A stretch of DNA of 44,985 bases. It comes from an uncultured Collinsella sp. Lineage in GTDB: Bacteria; Actinomycetota; Coriobacteriia; Coriobacteriales; Coriobacteriaceae. Positions 26,078-34,801 of this stretch are shown piece after piece. Under the pieces are notes generated by a model. It ran no database searches. It saw nothing but the letters and a program-made list of their open reading frames with translations, and was not told where the DNA came from. Both the position numbers and the translations under genes were made by a program. The stretch's first letter is position 1; every line of letters begins with the position of its first letter. The stretch is taken from contig CABVAC010000012.1 in assembly GCA_902496275.1 (NCBI GenBank), positions 1-44,985 on the forward strand, in the 5' to 3' direction.

Positions 26078-27078
26078 CACCGGGCATCGCCCCCCGAAGC
26101 GGGGCGAACGTCGCGAAGGCAGCGCCCATCCCAGGTGGCGGCCCATGCGCCGCCCGGCTCGGTATGCACGTCGAAGTATTCCATTTTCGGGACAGCAAGC
26201 TCGGAAAGCAGCGCTTTCACGGTACCCGCGTGAACGACGAAGACGGCGCGCCCACTCCCCTGGGCGCGCTCCGATTCGCACGCCTCCCGAAACGCCGCGA
26301 CGACGCGGCGGGTGAAATCGCTCTTGCCCTCGCCATGCGGGCAGCGCGTCTCGCACCAGGAGTCTACCCAGGCGCGGTAGCGCGCATCCTCTTTAAGCTC
26401 GGCGGCGCTTCGCCCCTCGAAGTCACCGAAATCCATCTCGCGCAGACCGGGGCATGCCATAAGCTCCGCATTCGGGAAGAGGATGCGTGCCGTCTGGTCG
26501 GTGCGGGCCATGCCACTCGTGATAACACGGAACACGTCACGATCGCACGCGAGCTCGCGCAAAACGCGCTCGCCCGCGCTCGACAGGGGCTCGTCGGTGC
26601 CCGCCCCGCTGTAGCGATGGTCTTCCGTGCCCGCCGTGGCACCATGGCGCACGAAGACGACTTCCAAAGGCGCGCCCGCGCCCTGCGTCCCTCGAGGCGC
26701 ATCGGCAAGGTTTCCTTTGATGACCTGGGGAATCCCGCACGTCATGCGCACGACGACGTCGGCGCGCGCAGCAAGCGCGCATCCCAGGCGCCCCGCGCGC
26801 TCGCGCCATTGGGCGTCTTCCGCACGCATGGGGACGACCCCCGAGCCGACCAAGGGCAGAATCACTGCGTCGAAGCCGATCAGCCGCTCGAGCGCCCGGT
26901 CAGCGTCGAGCGCGCGTACGAGTTCCTCAGCACGGTACGCGACACGGCCGGCAAAAGCCGCGGGCACGCCGCCCTCCGCAAGCTGCGCCGCGTCGACGAA
27001 ATTGTCCGCCGCGAACCCGAGCTTTTCGCGCACGAAGGTCCTCTTCCCCGAATGCGCGCCACCTACCACGAGAATCAT
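26077..27078 (-). CDS. CobU-like kinase domain fused to CobC-like alpha-ribazole phosphatase
   Basis: 333 residues in two parts. Residues about 1-140 resemble adenosylcobinamide kinase/guanylyltransferase: P-loop GGAHSGKRT at the start and VGSGVVPM...RAGRLGCALAARADVVVRMTCGIP, the C-terminal CobU motif, but the middle RIxxH guanylylation segment is not evident. Residues about 145-333 are a histidine phosphatase: FVRHGATAGTEDHRYSG with the nucleophilic His, MDFGDFEGRS, and FVVHAGTVKALLSE. The phosphatase fits CobC (alpha-ribazole-5'-phosphate). A second, separate CobU is two genes upstream, so the N-terminal domain may be partial, specialised or only a kinase. The ATG overlaps the cobS stop (ATGA). 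Confidence 0.85.
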   Translation of the reverse strand: MILVVGGAHSGKRTFVREKLGFAADNFVDAAQLAEGGVPAAFAGRVAYRAEELVRALDADRALERLIGFDAVILPLVGSGVVPMRAEDAQWRERAGRLGCALAARADVVVRMTCGIPQVIKGNLADAPRGTQGAGAPLEVVFVRHGATAGTEDHRYSGAGTDEPLSSAGERVLRELACDRDVFRVITSGMARTDQTARILFPNAELMACPGLREMDFGDFEGRSAAELKEDARYRAWVDSWCETRCPHGEGKSDFTRRVVAAFREACESERAQGSGRAVFVVHAGTVKALLSELAVPKMEYFDVHTEPGGAWAATWDGRCLRDVRPASGGDAR

Positions 27079-27842
27079 AGGAGCATACCCCCCGCCACCA
27101 GCATGGCAAGCATCGCGAGCTCGGCCCATTGTAGAAACCATCCGGCCAAATCCCCCGTCACCCCGCCGAAGCGGGACAGGGCAACATGGCGGTACCACGC
27201 GAGCGCCAAAAGCCCCGCCACCGCCATAAGGGCGCCGACGGCCTGAGCGCACGCGACCATCCCTGCAGCCGAAGCCGCAGCGAAAGCGCAAAGCGGCACA
27301 ACGATCGCCGCGCGCTTCTTCGAAGGCGAGAGCCCCGCGGCCATGCCGTCCGCCCGCGCGGCAGGCCAGCATTCAACGGCAAGCCCCGAAAGCGCGCGGG
27401 AGAACACGAGCGAGCACAGAAGCGCGAGGAACGTCCCCGCCGTAAGCGGCAGCGCGGTGAACAGGGAAAACTGCAGAATAAGGTACACGACAACACCGAT
27501 GACCCCGAAGGCGCCCGCCCGCGGGTCGTGCATGATCTCGAGCTTTCGCTCGCGCGGGGCCCAACTTGCAAGCGCATCGGAGGTGTCGCAGAGCCCGTCT
27601 AGGTGGATGCCTCCCGTCACCGCCACAGGCAGCGCCACGAGCACAGCCGCGACGATGGTCGCGGGCACGCCGAGCAGGTTCGCCACGTGCCCCCACGCCG
27701 TCATGAGTAAGCCTTCCGCAAGGCCCACCAGGGGAAACGCGGCAAGAGCATGGGTTGACCCGAAATCGGTCCAAGCCGATTTCGGGACGGGGATGCGCGA
27801 GAACGTTCCGAACGCCGCGCCGATTGCCTCTGCTATCTTCAC
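27075..27842 (-). CDS. cobS: Adenosylcobinamide-GDP ribazoletransferase
   Basis: 255 residues, a polytopic membrane enzyme that joins adenosylcobinamide-GDP to alpha-ribazole (phosphate), the last assembly step. GGIHLDGLCDTSDAL and EIMHDPRAGAFGVIGVV are the family signatures, and FTRIPVP is represented by FSRIPVP at the N-terminus. The GTG start overlaps the cobU stop (GTGA). Confidence 0.94.
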   Translation of the reverse strand: MKIAEAIGAAFGTFSRIPVPKSAWTDFGSTHALAAFPLVGLAEGLLMTAWGHVANLLGVPATIVAAVLVALPVAVTGGIHLDGLCDTSDALASWAPRERKLEIMHDPRAGAFGVIGVVVYLILQFSLFTALPLTAGTFLALLCSLVFSRALSGLAVECWPAARADGMAAGLSPSKKRAAIVVPLCAFAAASAAGMVACAQAVGALMAVAGLLALAWYRHVALSRFGGVTGDLAGWFLQWAELAMLAMLVAGGMLL

Positions 27843-28387
27843 CTTGTAGGTCCTTCGCCTTTCATCCACACGGGAATCCCGCATACCACTTCGACTGCGC
27901 GGTCGGACAGCGCCGCCACGCCCGCGTTCACGCGCGCGAGCGCGCGCCTCCATGCCTCGGTCCCCTCATCGTAGCGCATCCCATCGGCGAACACGTCGAC
28001 GGTGACCACCACCGTATACGCAGCGGCCTGAGCGAGCCGTTCGATGCCTCCGAGCACCTCGCGCGCCGCAGCGTCGGGGTCACGTGGGGACAAGCCGCCT
28101 TCCGCGAAGAGCTCGTTCGCAACCAGGTTGCCCACGTCCTCCAAAAGAAGCGTGCAGCCGCGCGGAAGCCCGGACGCTGCGGCGCCCACGTCACGCGTGC
28201 GCTCGAGGGTGGAAAACCCCTTGCCCTCGCGCAGCGCCCGATGGCGCGCGATGCGGCGGGCGCCCTCTTCCCCAAAGGGCTCCATCGTTGCCAGGTACAC
28301 GCGGGGGCCGTCGTGCCCGAGGCACAGGGACTCGGCATAGGCGCTCTTGCCGCTCGCGGCGGCGCCGATAACGAACGTCACCGTCAT
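27839..28387 (-). CDS. cobU: Adenosylcobinamide kinase / guanylyltransferase
   Basis: 182 residues. It phosphorylates and then guanylylates adenosylcobinamide. P-loop GAAASGKSAYAE, YLATMEP and RIARHRALR (guanylate-accepting His region), LLLEDVGNLVANELF, and C-terminal EVVCGIPVWMKG are CobU features. Residues match the family's normal length. It is the standalone copy; the fused relative lies downstream of cobS. The ATG overlaps the cobT stop (ATGA). Confidence 0.92.
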   Translation of the reverse strand: MTVTFVIGAAASGKSAYAESLCLGHDGPRVYLATMEPFGEEGARRIARHRALREGKGFSTLERTRDVGAAASGLPRGCTLLLEDVGNLVANELFAEGGLSPRDPDAAAREVLGGIERLAQAAAYTVVVTVDVFADGMRYDEGTEAWRRALARVNAGVAALSDRAVEVVCGIPVWMKGEGPTR

Positions 28388-29526
28388 TTCCCAGCCTCGA
28401 AATGCTCGTAAGCAGCCATGCCAGTCGCCGTGAACGTCTTCCCATCCCGGTACACGCGCAGCGCCGAATCAAGAAGGGGCAGATACGCCATGGCGCCCGC
28501 GCCCTCGCCCAAGTGCATGCCAGCATCGAGGGGTGCCTTTATGCCGAGCTCGCGAAGGAGCTCCTGGCTTGCGGGTTCGCTTGATGCGTGGGTGCCCACG
28601 AGGTAGCCCAAGGCGTTGGGGCACAGGCGCGCCGCGCACAGGGCCGCCGTGCAGGATATGACCCCGTCGAGGAGCGCCGGCGCCTTCGAGGCCGCGGCCC
28701 CCAGGTAGAAGCCGCACATCGCCGCGATGTCGAAGCCGCCCACCTTCGAGAGCACGTCGATCGGGTCGGCGGGATCGGGCGAGTTCGCGTCGATAGCACG
28801 CTCGACCACGTCGCGCTTGCGCGCGAGCGAGGCGTCCGAGAGCCCCGCGCCGCGCCCGACGAGGCTCCGCGCGTCCGCCCGGATGAGCACTGCGGCCACC
28901 GCCGCCGAGGTGGTCGTGTTGCCGATGCCCATCTCGCCCGCAGCGAGAAGGCGCACGCCGGCGCGGGCAAGCCCGCACGCGACGGCGATTCCGACCTCGA
29001 TCGCGCGCACGGCCCCATCGCGAGACATGGCGGAGCCGTGCGCGATGTTGCCGCTCCCCCGCCGCACGTTCGCGCGCACCATGCGCGCGTCTTCTATGCC
29101 CCGGGCCATACCCACGTCGACGGGCACGACCTCGGCACCCGCGAACGCCGCCATGCGGCAGGCGCTCGTGGCCCCCTCGCACATGTTGCGCGCGACGACT
29201 CGCGTCACGTCTTGCCCGCTTTGCGACACGCCTTCGGCAACGACCCCGTTGTCGGAGAAGAATACCGCGAGCGCACGGGGAAACTCGACCACCTCGGCGC
29301 TCCCCTGAGCCGCGGCGATACACGCGACGGCGTCTTCAAAGTCGCCCAATCCCCCCAAGGGGTGCGCGATGGAGTCCCACGCGGCGTACGCGGCGGTGCG
29401 GGCACACTCGTCGGCGGGCGCGATCCGGGAGAGCGCGGCTTCGAGAACGGCGCCCGGCGCCGACGAGAACGCGCGCTCGACTTCCTCGCGGATACAGGCA
29501 AGCGCGGTTTCGGTTGCTTCAGCCAT
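28384..29526 (-). CDS. cobT: Nicotinate-nucleotide:dimethylbenzimidazole phosphoribosyltransferase
   Basis: 380 residues. It activates the lower-ligand base to its alpha-ribotide. GEMGIGNTTTSAAV, SKVGGFDIAAMCGFYLGAA and the catalytic glutamate region LGEGAGAMAYLPLL are present. The chosen ATG at 29526 has gagagga upstream and overlaps cbiA by eight bases. The family can use bases other than dimethylbenzimidazole, so the lower ligand of the product is open. Confidence 0.95.
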   Translation of the reverse strand: MAEATETALACIREEVERAFSSAPGAVLEAALSRIAPADECARTAAYAAWDSIAHPLGGLGDFEDAVACIAAAQGSAEVVEFPRALAVFFSDNGVVAEGVSQSGQDVTRVVARNMCEGATSACRMAAFAGAEVVPVDVGMARGIEDARMVRANVRRGSGNIAHGSAMSRDGAVRAIEVGIAVACGLARAGVRLLAAGEMGIGNTTTSAAVAAVLIRADARSLVGRGAGLSDASLARKRDVVERAIDANSPDPADPIDVLSKVGGFDIAAMCGFYLGAAASKAPALLDGVISCTAALCAARLCPNALGYLVGTHASSEPASQELLRELGIKAPLDAGMHLGEGAGAMAYLPLLDSALRVYRDGKTFTATGMAAYEHFEAGK

Positions 29527-30901
29527 GCCGTCTCCTCTCTGCGAACGACGCCGCGGCAGACGCGAACGCGCGCGCAACGTCGGGGTTCGCAGGATAGTAC
29601 ACATGCGGGAAGCCCGCAACCAGGGACGGGGTGGTCGTCATGCACGGCCAGCCCTTGTCGCGCCGGGGCTTCTGCGCCCAGAAGTCGCCGCCCGGGCAGG
29701 TGGACTGCCAGTAGTGGAACTCGTGCGCGCGGATGCGTGTGCCGCACGGCCCGTAGAGCCCGTCGCGTTGGGAAGTGAGCTCCACGTACCCGAAATGGGA
29801 CAGCCTTCCCCCGTTCTCGCTTGCGCCCTCAAGGGCGCCCGCAACAGGCCAGCGCCGCCCCTCGCTATCGGCGATTTCGCGCTGTAGGTACAGAAACCCA
29901 CCGCATTCGGCGACCGTCGGCATGCCAGATTCCACCGCGCGCCGCACCGCCTCGCGCATCGGCACGTTCTCGGAGAGCTGCCGCGCATGGAGCTCCGGGT
30001 AGCCGCCTCCCAGATAGAGGGCGCTTGTCCCCCGGGGCAACTCGCTATCACACAGGGGGCTGAAAAAGGCCAGCTCGCAACCCAGGTCCTCAAGCGCACG
30101 CAGGTTCTCCTCGTAGTAGAACGAAAACGCCTCGTCACGCGTGACGGCGACGATGGGCTGCACTCCCGCGATCGGCTCCAACCGGTAAGGTTCCTCGCGG
30201 ATATCGGGTGCCGTCGCCGCTATTTCGAGCAAGCGGTCGACGTCGACGCTCTTTTCCACCAGCTCGGCCATCTTGTCGATGCGCGCGGAGAGCTGCTCGA
30301 CCTCGTCGGCGGTCACAAGCCCCAGATGCCGGCTTTCGAGCGAGAACGCCTCGTCGGCGGGGATATTACCCAAAACCGCGACGCCCGTGTGTTTCTCGAT
30401 CGCAGGCTTCGCGTAGGCGCAGGCAGCGGCGCTCGTCTTGTTCAGCACGACCCCGCGCACGTTCGCACAAGGCAGGAACTCGGCGATGCCGCGGATTACG
30501 GCGGCGAGCGATAAAGACGCCCCGCGCCCGTTCACCACTAAAACGACCGGCGTTTCCGTGTCGCGCGCAACCTGGTAGCTGCTCGCGTCGGCCACGCCGG
30601 GCGCCATGCCATCGTAGAAGCCCATGACCCCCTCGAGCACCGCGATATCCGCGCCCGCGGCGCCGCGTGCGAGCAGGGCGCGCAGCGTCGGGGCGTCGGT
30701 GAAGAAGCCGTCTAAGTTGCCCGAGCGCGCGCCCACGACGCGGCGATGAAAGAGCGGATCAATGTAGTCGGGGCCGCATTTGAAGGCCGCGCATGCGAGA
30801 CCGCGGCGCGCGAGCGCGCGCAGGAGCGCGCACGTAACGACCGTCTTGCCGCTCCCGCTCGAGGGCGCAGCGACCATGAAGCGCGGGATGGTCGTGCTCA
30901 C
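29519..30901 (-). CDS. cbiA: Cobyrinate a,c-diamide synthase
   Basis: 460 residues. It amidates the a and c side chains of cobyrinate using glutamine and ATP. The N-terminal domain opens MVAAPSSGSGKT (P-loop) with FKCGPDYIDPLFH; the C-terminal amidotransferase domain has YLGGGYPELHA, AECGGFLYLQ (nucleophilic Cys) and HEFHYW. The GTG start overlaps the cbiET stop (GTGA). Confidence 0.96.
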   Translation of the reverse strand: MSTTIPRFMVAAPSSGSGKTVVTCALLRALARRGLACAAFKCGPDYIDPLFHRRVVGARSGNLDGFFTDAPTLRALLARGAAGADIAVLEGVMGFYDGMAPGVADASSYQVARDTETPVVLVVNGRGASLSLAAVIRGIAEFLPCANVRGVVLNKTSAAACAYAKPAIEKHTGVAVLGNIPADEAFSLESRHLGLVTADEVEQLSARIDKMAELVEKSVDVDRLLEIAATAPDIREEPYRLEPIAGVQPIVAVTRDEAFSFYYEENLRALEDLGCELAFFSPLCDSELPRGTSALYLGGGYPELHARQLSENVPMREAVRRAVESGMPTVAECGGFLYLQREIADSEGRRWPVAGALEGASENGGRLSHFGYVELTSQRDGLYGPCGTRIRAHEFHYWQSTCPGGDFWAQKPRRDKGWPCMTTTPSLVAGFPHVYYPANPDVARAFASAAASFAERRRHG

Positions 30902-32247
30902 CGGGCGCCGCCTTCCCCACCTGCACCACGCGCGCTGACGAGGAACACGGGGTTTTGTGCCTTCATAAGATGGTGCGAGCCTACAGCCTCGGCGCGGGCG
31001 GCCGACACCTGGCACGCCTCGAACCCCTTAAAGCGCGAACCCGAGAGGAGCGCGCACGCCTCGGTGAGCGTCTCAACGGTGACGCATGGCACGCACAGGC
31101 GAACCTGCGAGTTCTTCTCGAGCGCCGCCTCCACGATGGAGGAAAGCTCGCCCGCGCTCCCGCCGACGAACACGGCGTCGGGGACGGGCAGTTTCGCGAG
31201 CGCTTCGGGGGCGACGCCGGGGACCGCATGCACGTTGCCGCACCCGAATGCATCCGCGTTCTCTCGGATGAGCCGCACGCCGGCCGCGTTGCGCTCGACC
31301 GCCCATACCGACCCCGCTCGCGCGACGAGCGCTGCCTCGATCGATACGCTCCCCGTGCCGGCGCCGACGTCCCACACGGTGTCGGTCGCGGTAAGGCGCA
31401 GCTTCGCGAGCGCGACGGCGCGCACCTCCTGCTTGGTCATGGGAACGTCGCCGCGGATGAAGAGCTCGTCGGGAATGCCCGAGGAAGCGTACGGCCAGCG
31501 GGAACTCGCGGCGCGGGATGCGCCCGCAGAGTCCGCCGCGGAAGAAGCCGCCGCGGGCGCAGACGCGCCGGCCGGCGCCTCGGAGGCTGCGCTAGAGCCA
31601 GCGGGCGACCCGGCGCCGCCTGCGAACTCGATAAGCATCACGTTCAAGTCGTCGAACGTCTGACCTGCGATTTCACTTGCGGTCGCGCAGGTGATGCGCT
31701 CGTCGGGGTACGACAGGCGCTCGGCCACCGTCACGCGCGCGTCCCAGAAGCCCGCCCGCACAAGCTCGCCCGAAAGCCGCGAGGGGTCTTCCCCACCCGA
31801 CGTGGCGAGGAAGAGCTCACCTGCGCGCTCGGCCTCGGCCACGATGTCGCACGCCACGCCGTGAGCGCTCACGAAGCGCCAATCCTGCCATGGACGCGCG
31901 AGGCGCGCGGCGAGATACGACGCTGAGCTTATGCCGGGAATGACGCGCACGTCCATCTGTGCGTCGCCGGAGAGCGCCTCCACCAGGCGGCGCGCGCCGC
32001 TGAACAGCCCCACATCGCCCGTCATCACGACCACGGCGCGCTGCCACGACGCCGCATCGGTGAGCGCGGCGACGATGTCCGCCGTCTTCACGAGCTCGCA
32101 TCTCACCACGTCGGGCGGCACGTCGATGCCGACAAGCGCGCGATGAGCGCCGATGACCACGTCGGCGATGTCGATCGCGTCGAGCGCCGCGCGCGAGAGC
32201 AAGTCGGGGTTTCCGGGCCCCGCCCCGATGATCGTTACCTTTCGCAT
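30898..32247 (-). CDS. cbiET: Fused cobalt-precorrin-7 C5-methyltransferase and C15-methyltransferase/decarboxylase
   Basis: 449 residues. The N-terminal half (about 1-205) is a tetrapyrrole methylase (IIGAGPGNPDLLS, MTGDVGLFSGA, VIPGISSASY) methylating C5. The C-terminal half (about 255-449) is a Rossmann SAM methyltransferase (VWDVGAGTGSVSIEAAL; VFVGGSAGE) that methylates C15 and decarboxylates the acetate at C12. Together they equal CobL of the aerobic route. Between them is a 45-residue linker made nearly only of Ala, Ser and Gly. The ATG overlaps cbiH by 13 bases. Confidence 0.94.
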   Translation of the reverse strand: MRKVTIIGAGPGNPDLLSRAALDAIDIADVVIGAHRALVGIDVPPDVVRCELVKTADIVAALTDAASWQRAVVVMTGDVGLFSGARRLVEALSGDAQMDVRVIPGISSASYLAARLARPWQDWRFVSAHGVACDIVAEAERAGELFLATSGGEDPSRLSGELVRAGFWDARVTVAERLSYPDERITCATASEIAGQTFDDLNVMLIEFAGGAGSPAGSSAASEAPAGASAPAAASSAADSAGASRAASSRWPYASSGIPDELFIRGDVPMTKQEVRAVALAKLRLTATDTVWDVGAGTGSVSIEAALVARAGSVWAVERNAAGVRLIRENADAFGCGNVHAVPGVAPEALAKLPVPDAVFVGGSAGELSSIVEAALEKNSQVRLCVPCVTVETLTEACALLSGSRFKGFEACQVSAARAEAVGSHHLMKAQNPVFLVSARGAGGEGGAR

Positions 32248-32978
32248 GGAATCTCCCGATACCCGCGCGGCGTGACCATACGGCCGCCTACGCGCTTCGT
32301 GCCCGCGTTGCCGACGAACACGGTGGTGAACATGTCGGCATCGAGCTCCCCCAGCTCGGAGAGCCTGCACATGCCCGACTGCTGCCCCTCGCGCCCGATG
32401 TTACGTACCCAACCGCAGAGCGTGTCGGGGGCCTTCCATTCGAGCATAATCTTCGCCGCGCGCGAGAGCCTGTCGGCGCGCTTTCTGCTGCGCGGGTTGT
32501 ACAAACAGATGCAGAAGTCGGCGCTCGCCACGGCGGCGAGCCTGCGCTCGATGACCTCCCACGGCGTGAGCAGGTCGGAGAGCGACACGACCGCGAAGTC
32601 GTGGGCAAGCGGGGCGCCGAGCACCGCCGACCCGCTCTGAGCCGCGGTGGCCCCGGCGATAACTTCCACGTCTACATCGGGGTAGTCCTCCGCAAGCTCC
32701 AGCACGGGGCTCGCCATGCCGTACACGCCCGCGTCACCGCTGCACACGAGCGCCACGGCTTCTCCGCTCTGCGCGCGAGAAAGCGCCAGGCGGCACCGTT
32801 CGACCTCGTGCATCATCGGCGTCGCGAGATGCGCCGCGTCAGGCACGGCGGCGAGCGCGAGCTCCACGTATTTCGTGTACCCCACAACGATGTCGGCCGC
32901 CTCGAGCGCGCGCCGAGCCGCAATCGTCATGCCGTCGGGGCCGCCCGGGCCGATCCCCACCACGAAGAGCTTTCCCAT
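32235..32978 (-). CDS. cbiH: Cobalt-precorrin-3 C17-methyltransferase
   Basis: 247 residues. A tetrapyrrole methylase that methylates C17 with ring contraction. Motifs: GIGPGGPDGMTIAARRAL, VGYTKYVEL, CSGDAGVYGMA, VIAGATAAQSGSA and ICLYNPRSRKRADRL, the last being typical of CobJ/CbiH. The ATG overlaps the cbiG stop by one base and has aaggag 5 bases upstream; a GTG one codon earlier is less likely. No extra C-terminal iron-sulfur domain is present. Confidence 0.94.
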   Translation of the reverse strand: MGKLFVVGIGPGGPDGMTIAARRALEAADIVVGYTKYVELALAAVPDAAHLATPMMHEVERCRLALSRAQSGEAVALVCSGDAGVYGMASPVLELAEDYPDVDVEVIAGATAAQSGSAVLGAPLAHDFAVVSLSDLLTPWEVIERRLAAVASADFCICLYNPRSRKRADRLSRAAKIMLEWKAPDTLCGWVRNIGREGQQSGMCRLSELGELDADMFTTVFVGNAGTKRVGGRMVTPRGYREIPCER

Positions 32979-34111
32979 CACCGCTCCTTAAACGAAAGTT
33001 CGATAGTTACCTTGGAAAACGCGACGGTTACGCCGCCGTGAGCGAGCTTCGGGAAGATAAGTTTGCCCCCGTCCGCGAGCGCCGCACGCTCGCACACGTT
33101 GTCGACCCCCACCGTCGCGCGCACGAAATCAGATGGCGAAACGCTGCCTTCGACCTGCGACAACTCCTCTGCGGAATACGTCGCGAGCGGGATATTCCGC
33201 GCGCGGCAGAAGGCGAGCAGACCCTCCTCGTGCGCCTTCACGTCGATCGTCGCCGCCTCGCGCACGGCCGAAGGCGAGATACCCGCCTGCCCGCACGCGA
33301 GAAGAAACGCGTCCTCGATCGCTTCGGCGCACGCACCGCGACGGCACCCTATGCCCGCAACGATGCAGGGAACGACAAGGCGAAGCGGCTCGGGCGCAGG
33401 CGCCTGTGCCCGCACGCACGCCGGCTTCCCCGTCTCACCGGCGGGCACGACCTTGCCCGTTGTCTCCGCCGCGCGAACGGACGCACCTGCATTCGCGCCA
33501 GCAAACGGCGACACGACGATATCGGCCCGAGCGCGGTCGGACGCAATGTCAACCCCCTCAGGCGGCTGTCCCGAAATCGGCATGTCGGAATAGAGCGCCA
33601 CGCGCCCGCCCGAAAGCAGCCGCGCCGACACTCGCTTGATGGCCTCGGGATTCGAAACGGCGAGCCCCGCACAGCGCGCCCACGTATCCACCGCCCACAC
33701 GCCGCGGACGTCGGTCGCCGTGGTGATGACGGGGATGGCCCCTGCCGCGCGTGCCACAGTTTGCGCAAGCTCGTTCGCACCGCCCAAATGCCCCGACAAA
33801 AGCGGGACGGCAAAGCGCCCCGCCTCATCGATCGCCACAACCGCGGGATCGTTTGTCTTCGAGGCGACATGCGACGCGATCGCCCGCACGGCGATGCCCG
33901 CCGCGCCCACGAACAGAAGCGCGTCCGACGCTTCCCACGCGAGCGCCGTCCATGCGCGCAGGTCGGCCTTCCCCTCGCCGAACCCGCGCGAAACGGAAAC
34001 GTCCCAGCCAGGGTCATCTTCACCTGTCTGTGCGCAATCGGAAAGCGCGCGTGCGGTGCGCTCCGCAAACGCATATCCCCTCTCGGTGAACGCTATGCAG
34101 GAAACCCTCAT
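32978..34111 (-). CDS. cbiG: Cobalt-precorrin-5A hydrolase
   Basis: 377 residues. It opens the delta-lactone of cobalt-precorrin-5A, releasing acetaldehyde, a step specific to the anaerobic pathway. The central part has FVGAAGIAVRAIA, VPLLSGHLGGANELA and TTATDVRGVWAVD; the C-terminal CbiG domain starts VAGIGCRRGA and contains TIDVKAHEEGLLAFC. An Ala/Gly/Pro-rich linker (about 205-245) joins the two. The ATG directly follows the cbiL stop. Confidence 0.95.
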   Translation of the reverse strand: MRVSCIAFTERGYAFAERTARALSDCAQTGEDDPGWDVSVSRGFGEGKADLRAWTALAWEASDALLFVGAAGIAVRAIASHVASKTNDPAVVAIDEAGRFAVPLLSGHLGGANELAQTVARAAGAIPVITTATDVRGVWAVDTWARCAGLAVSNPEAIKRVSARLLSGGRVALYSDMPISGQPPEGVDIASDRARADIVVSPFAGANAGASVRAAETTGKVVPAGETGKPACVRAQAPAPEPLRLVVPCIVAGIGCRRGACAEAIEDAFLLACGQAGISPSAVREAATIDVKAHEEGLLAFCRARNIPLATYSAEELSQVEGSVSPSDFVRATVGVDNVCERAALADGGKLIFPKLAHGGVTVAFSKVTIELSFKER

Positions 34112-34801
34112 CTAGCGCACCACCATCGTCGAGAAGTAGCTGCCCCGATCGGGCACATCGTCGAGCGAGCGGTACACGCGCTCACCCGGAAGCCCACAGT
34201 CCTCAACGAGCTCGGTACCGTCGAAGGCGCCCTCCTCGCAAAGGATGCGCTTCGTGTCCGCAAGCGAGCGGCGCGCCTTCATGACCACCTTCGTCCCCGG
34301 CCAGCCGATTGCGCGGCGTACGTCGTCGTAGCCGCCGGGCACGATGTGCAGAGGCGACGACATCTCGGGCGTGAGGTCGCGCTCGAGCGCCGCGGCGACC
34401 GCGCAGAAGCTCGGCACGCCGGGAATGGCGCGCGCCTCGAACCCGCGGGCGCGCACATCGGGCGCTATGCGCTGGAAGGTGGCGTAGATGCTCGGGTCCC
34501 CCAGGTTCAGCAGCGCGACGTCGCGGGCCGCATCCAGGTGCGCGACAAGCTCGCGAACAAGCGAGGCATGCTCGGCCGCGCGGCGCTCGGCGTCGCGCGT
34601 CATCGAAAATCGCACGGGGATCACCGTCTTGCCTGTAAGGTCGACGGCGCCGCGCACGATGTCGAGCGCGACCATGACCCCGTCCGCCGTCTGCGGTGCG
34701 GCGATGACCGGACACGATTCGATTGTGCGGACGGCCTTGATCGTGAGCAGCTCGGGGTCGCCAGGCCCCGTGCCCACCCCGTACAGCACGCCTTTACTCA
34801 T
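34112..34801 (-). CDS. cbiL: Cobalt-precorrin-2 C20-methyltransferase
   Basis: 229 residues. A tetrapyrrole methylase acting first after cobalt insertion, adding a methyl group at C20. It opens GVLYGVGTGPGDPELLTIKAVR and has LNLGDPSIYATFQRI and IPGVPSFCAVAAAL. The TIKAVR/GDPSIYATF pattern points to CbiL/CobI rather than CbiF, which is present separately. The ATG overlaps cbiD by eight bases. Confidence 0.93.
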   Translation of the reverse strand: MSKGVLYGVGTGPGDPELLTIKAVRTIESCPVIAAPQTADGVMVALDIVRGAVDLTGKTVIPVRFSMTRDAERRAAEHASLVRELVAHLDAARDVALLNLGDPSIYATFQRIAPDVRARGFEARAIPGVPSFCAVAAALERDLTPEMSSPLHIVPGGYDDVRRAIGWPGTKVVMKARRSLADTKRILCEEGAFDGTELVEDCGLPGERVYRSLDDVPDRGSYFSTMVVR

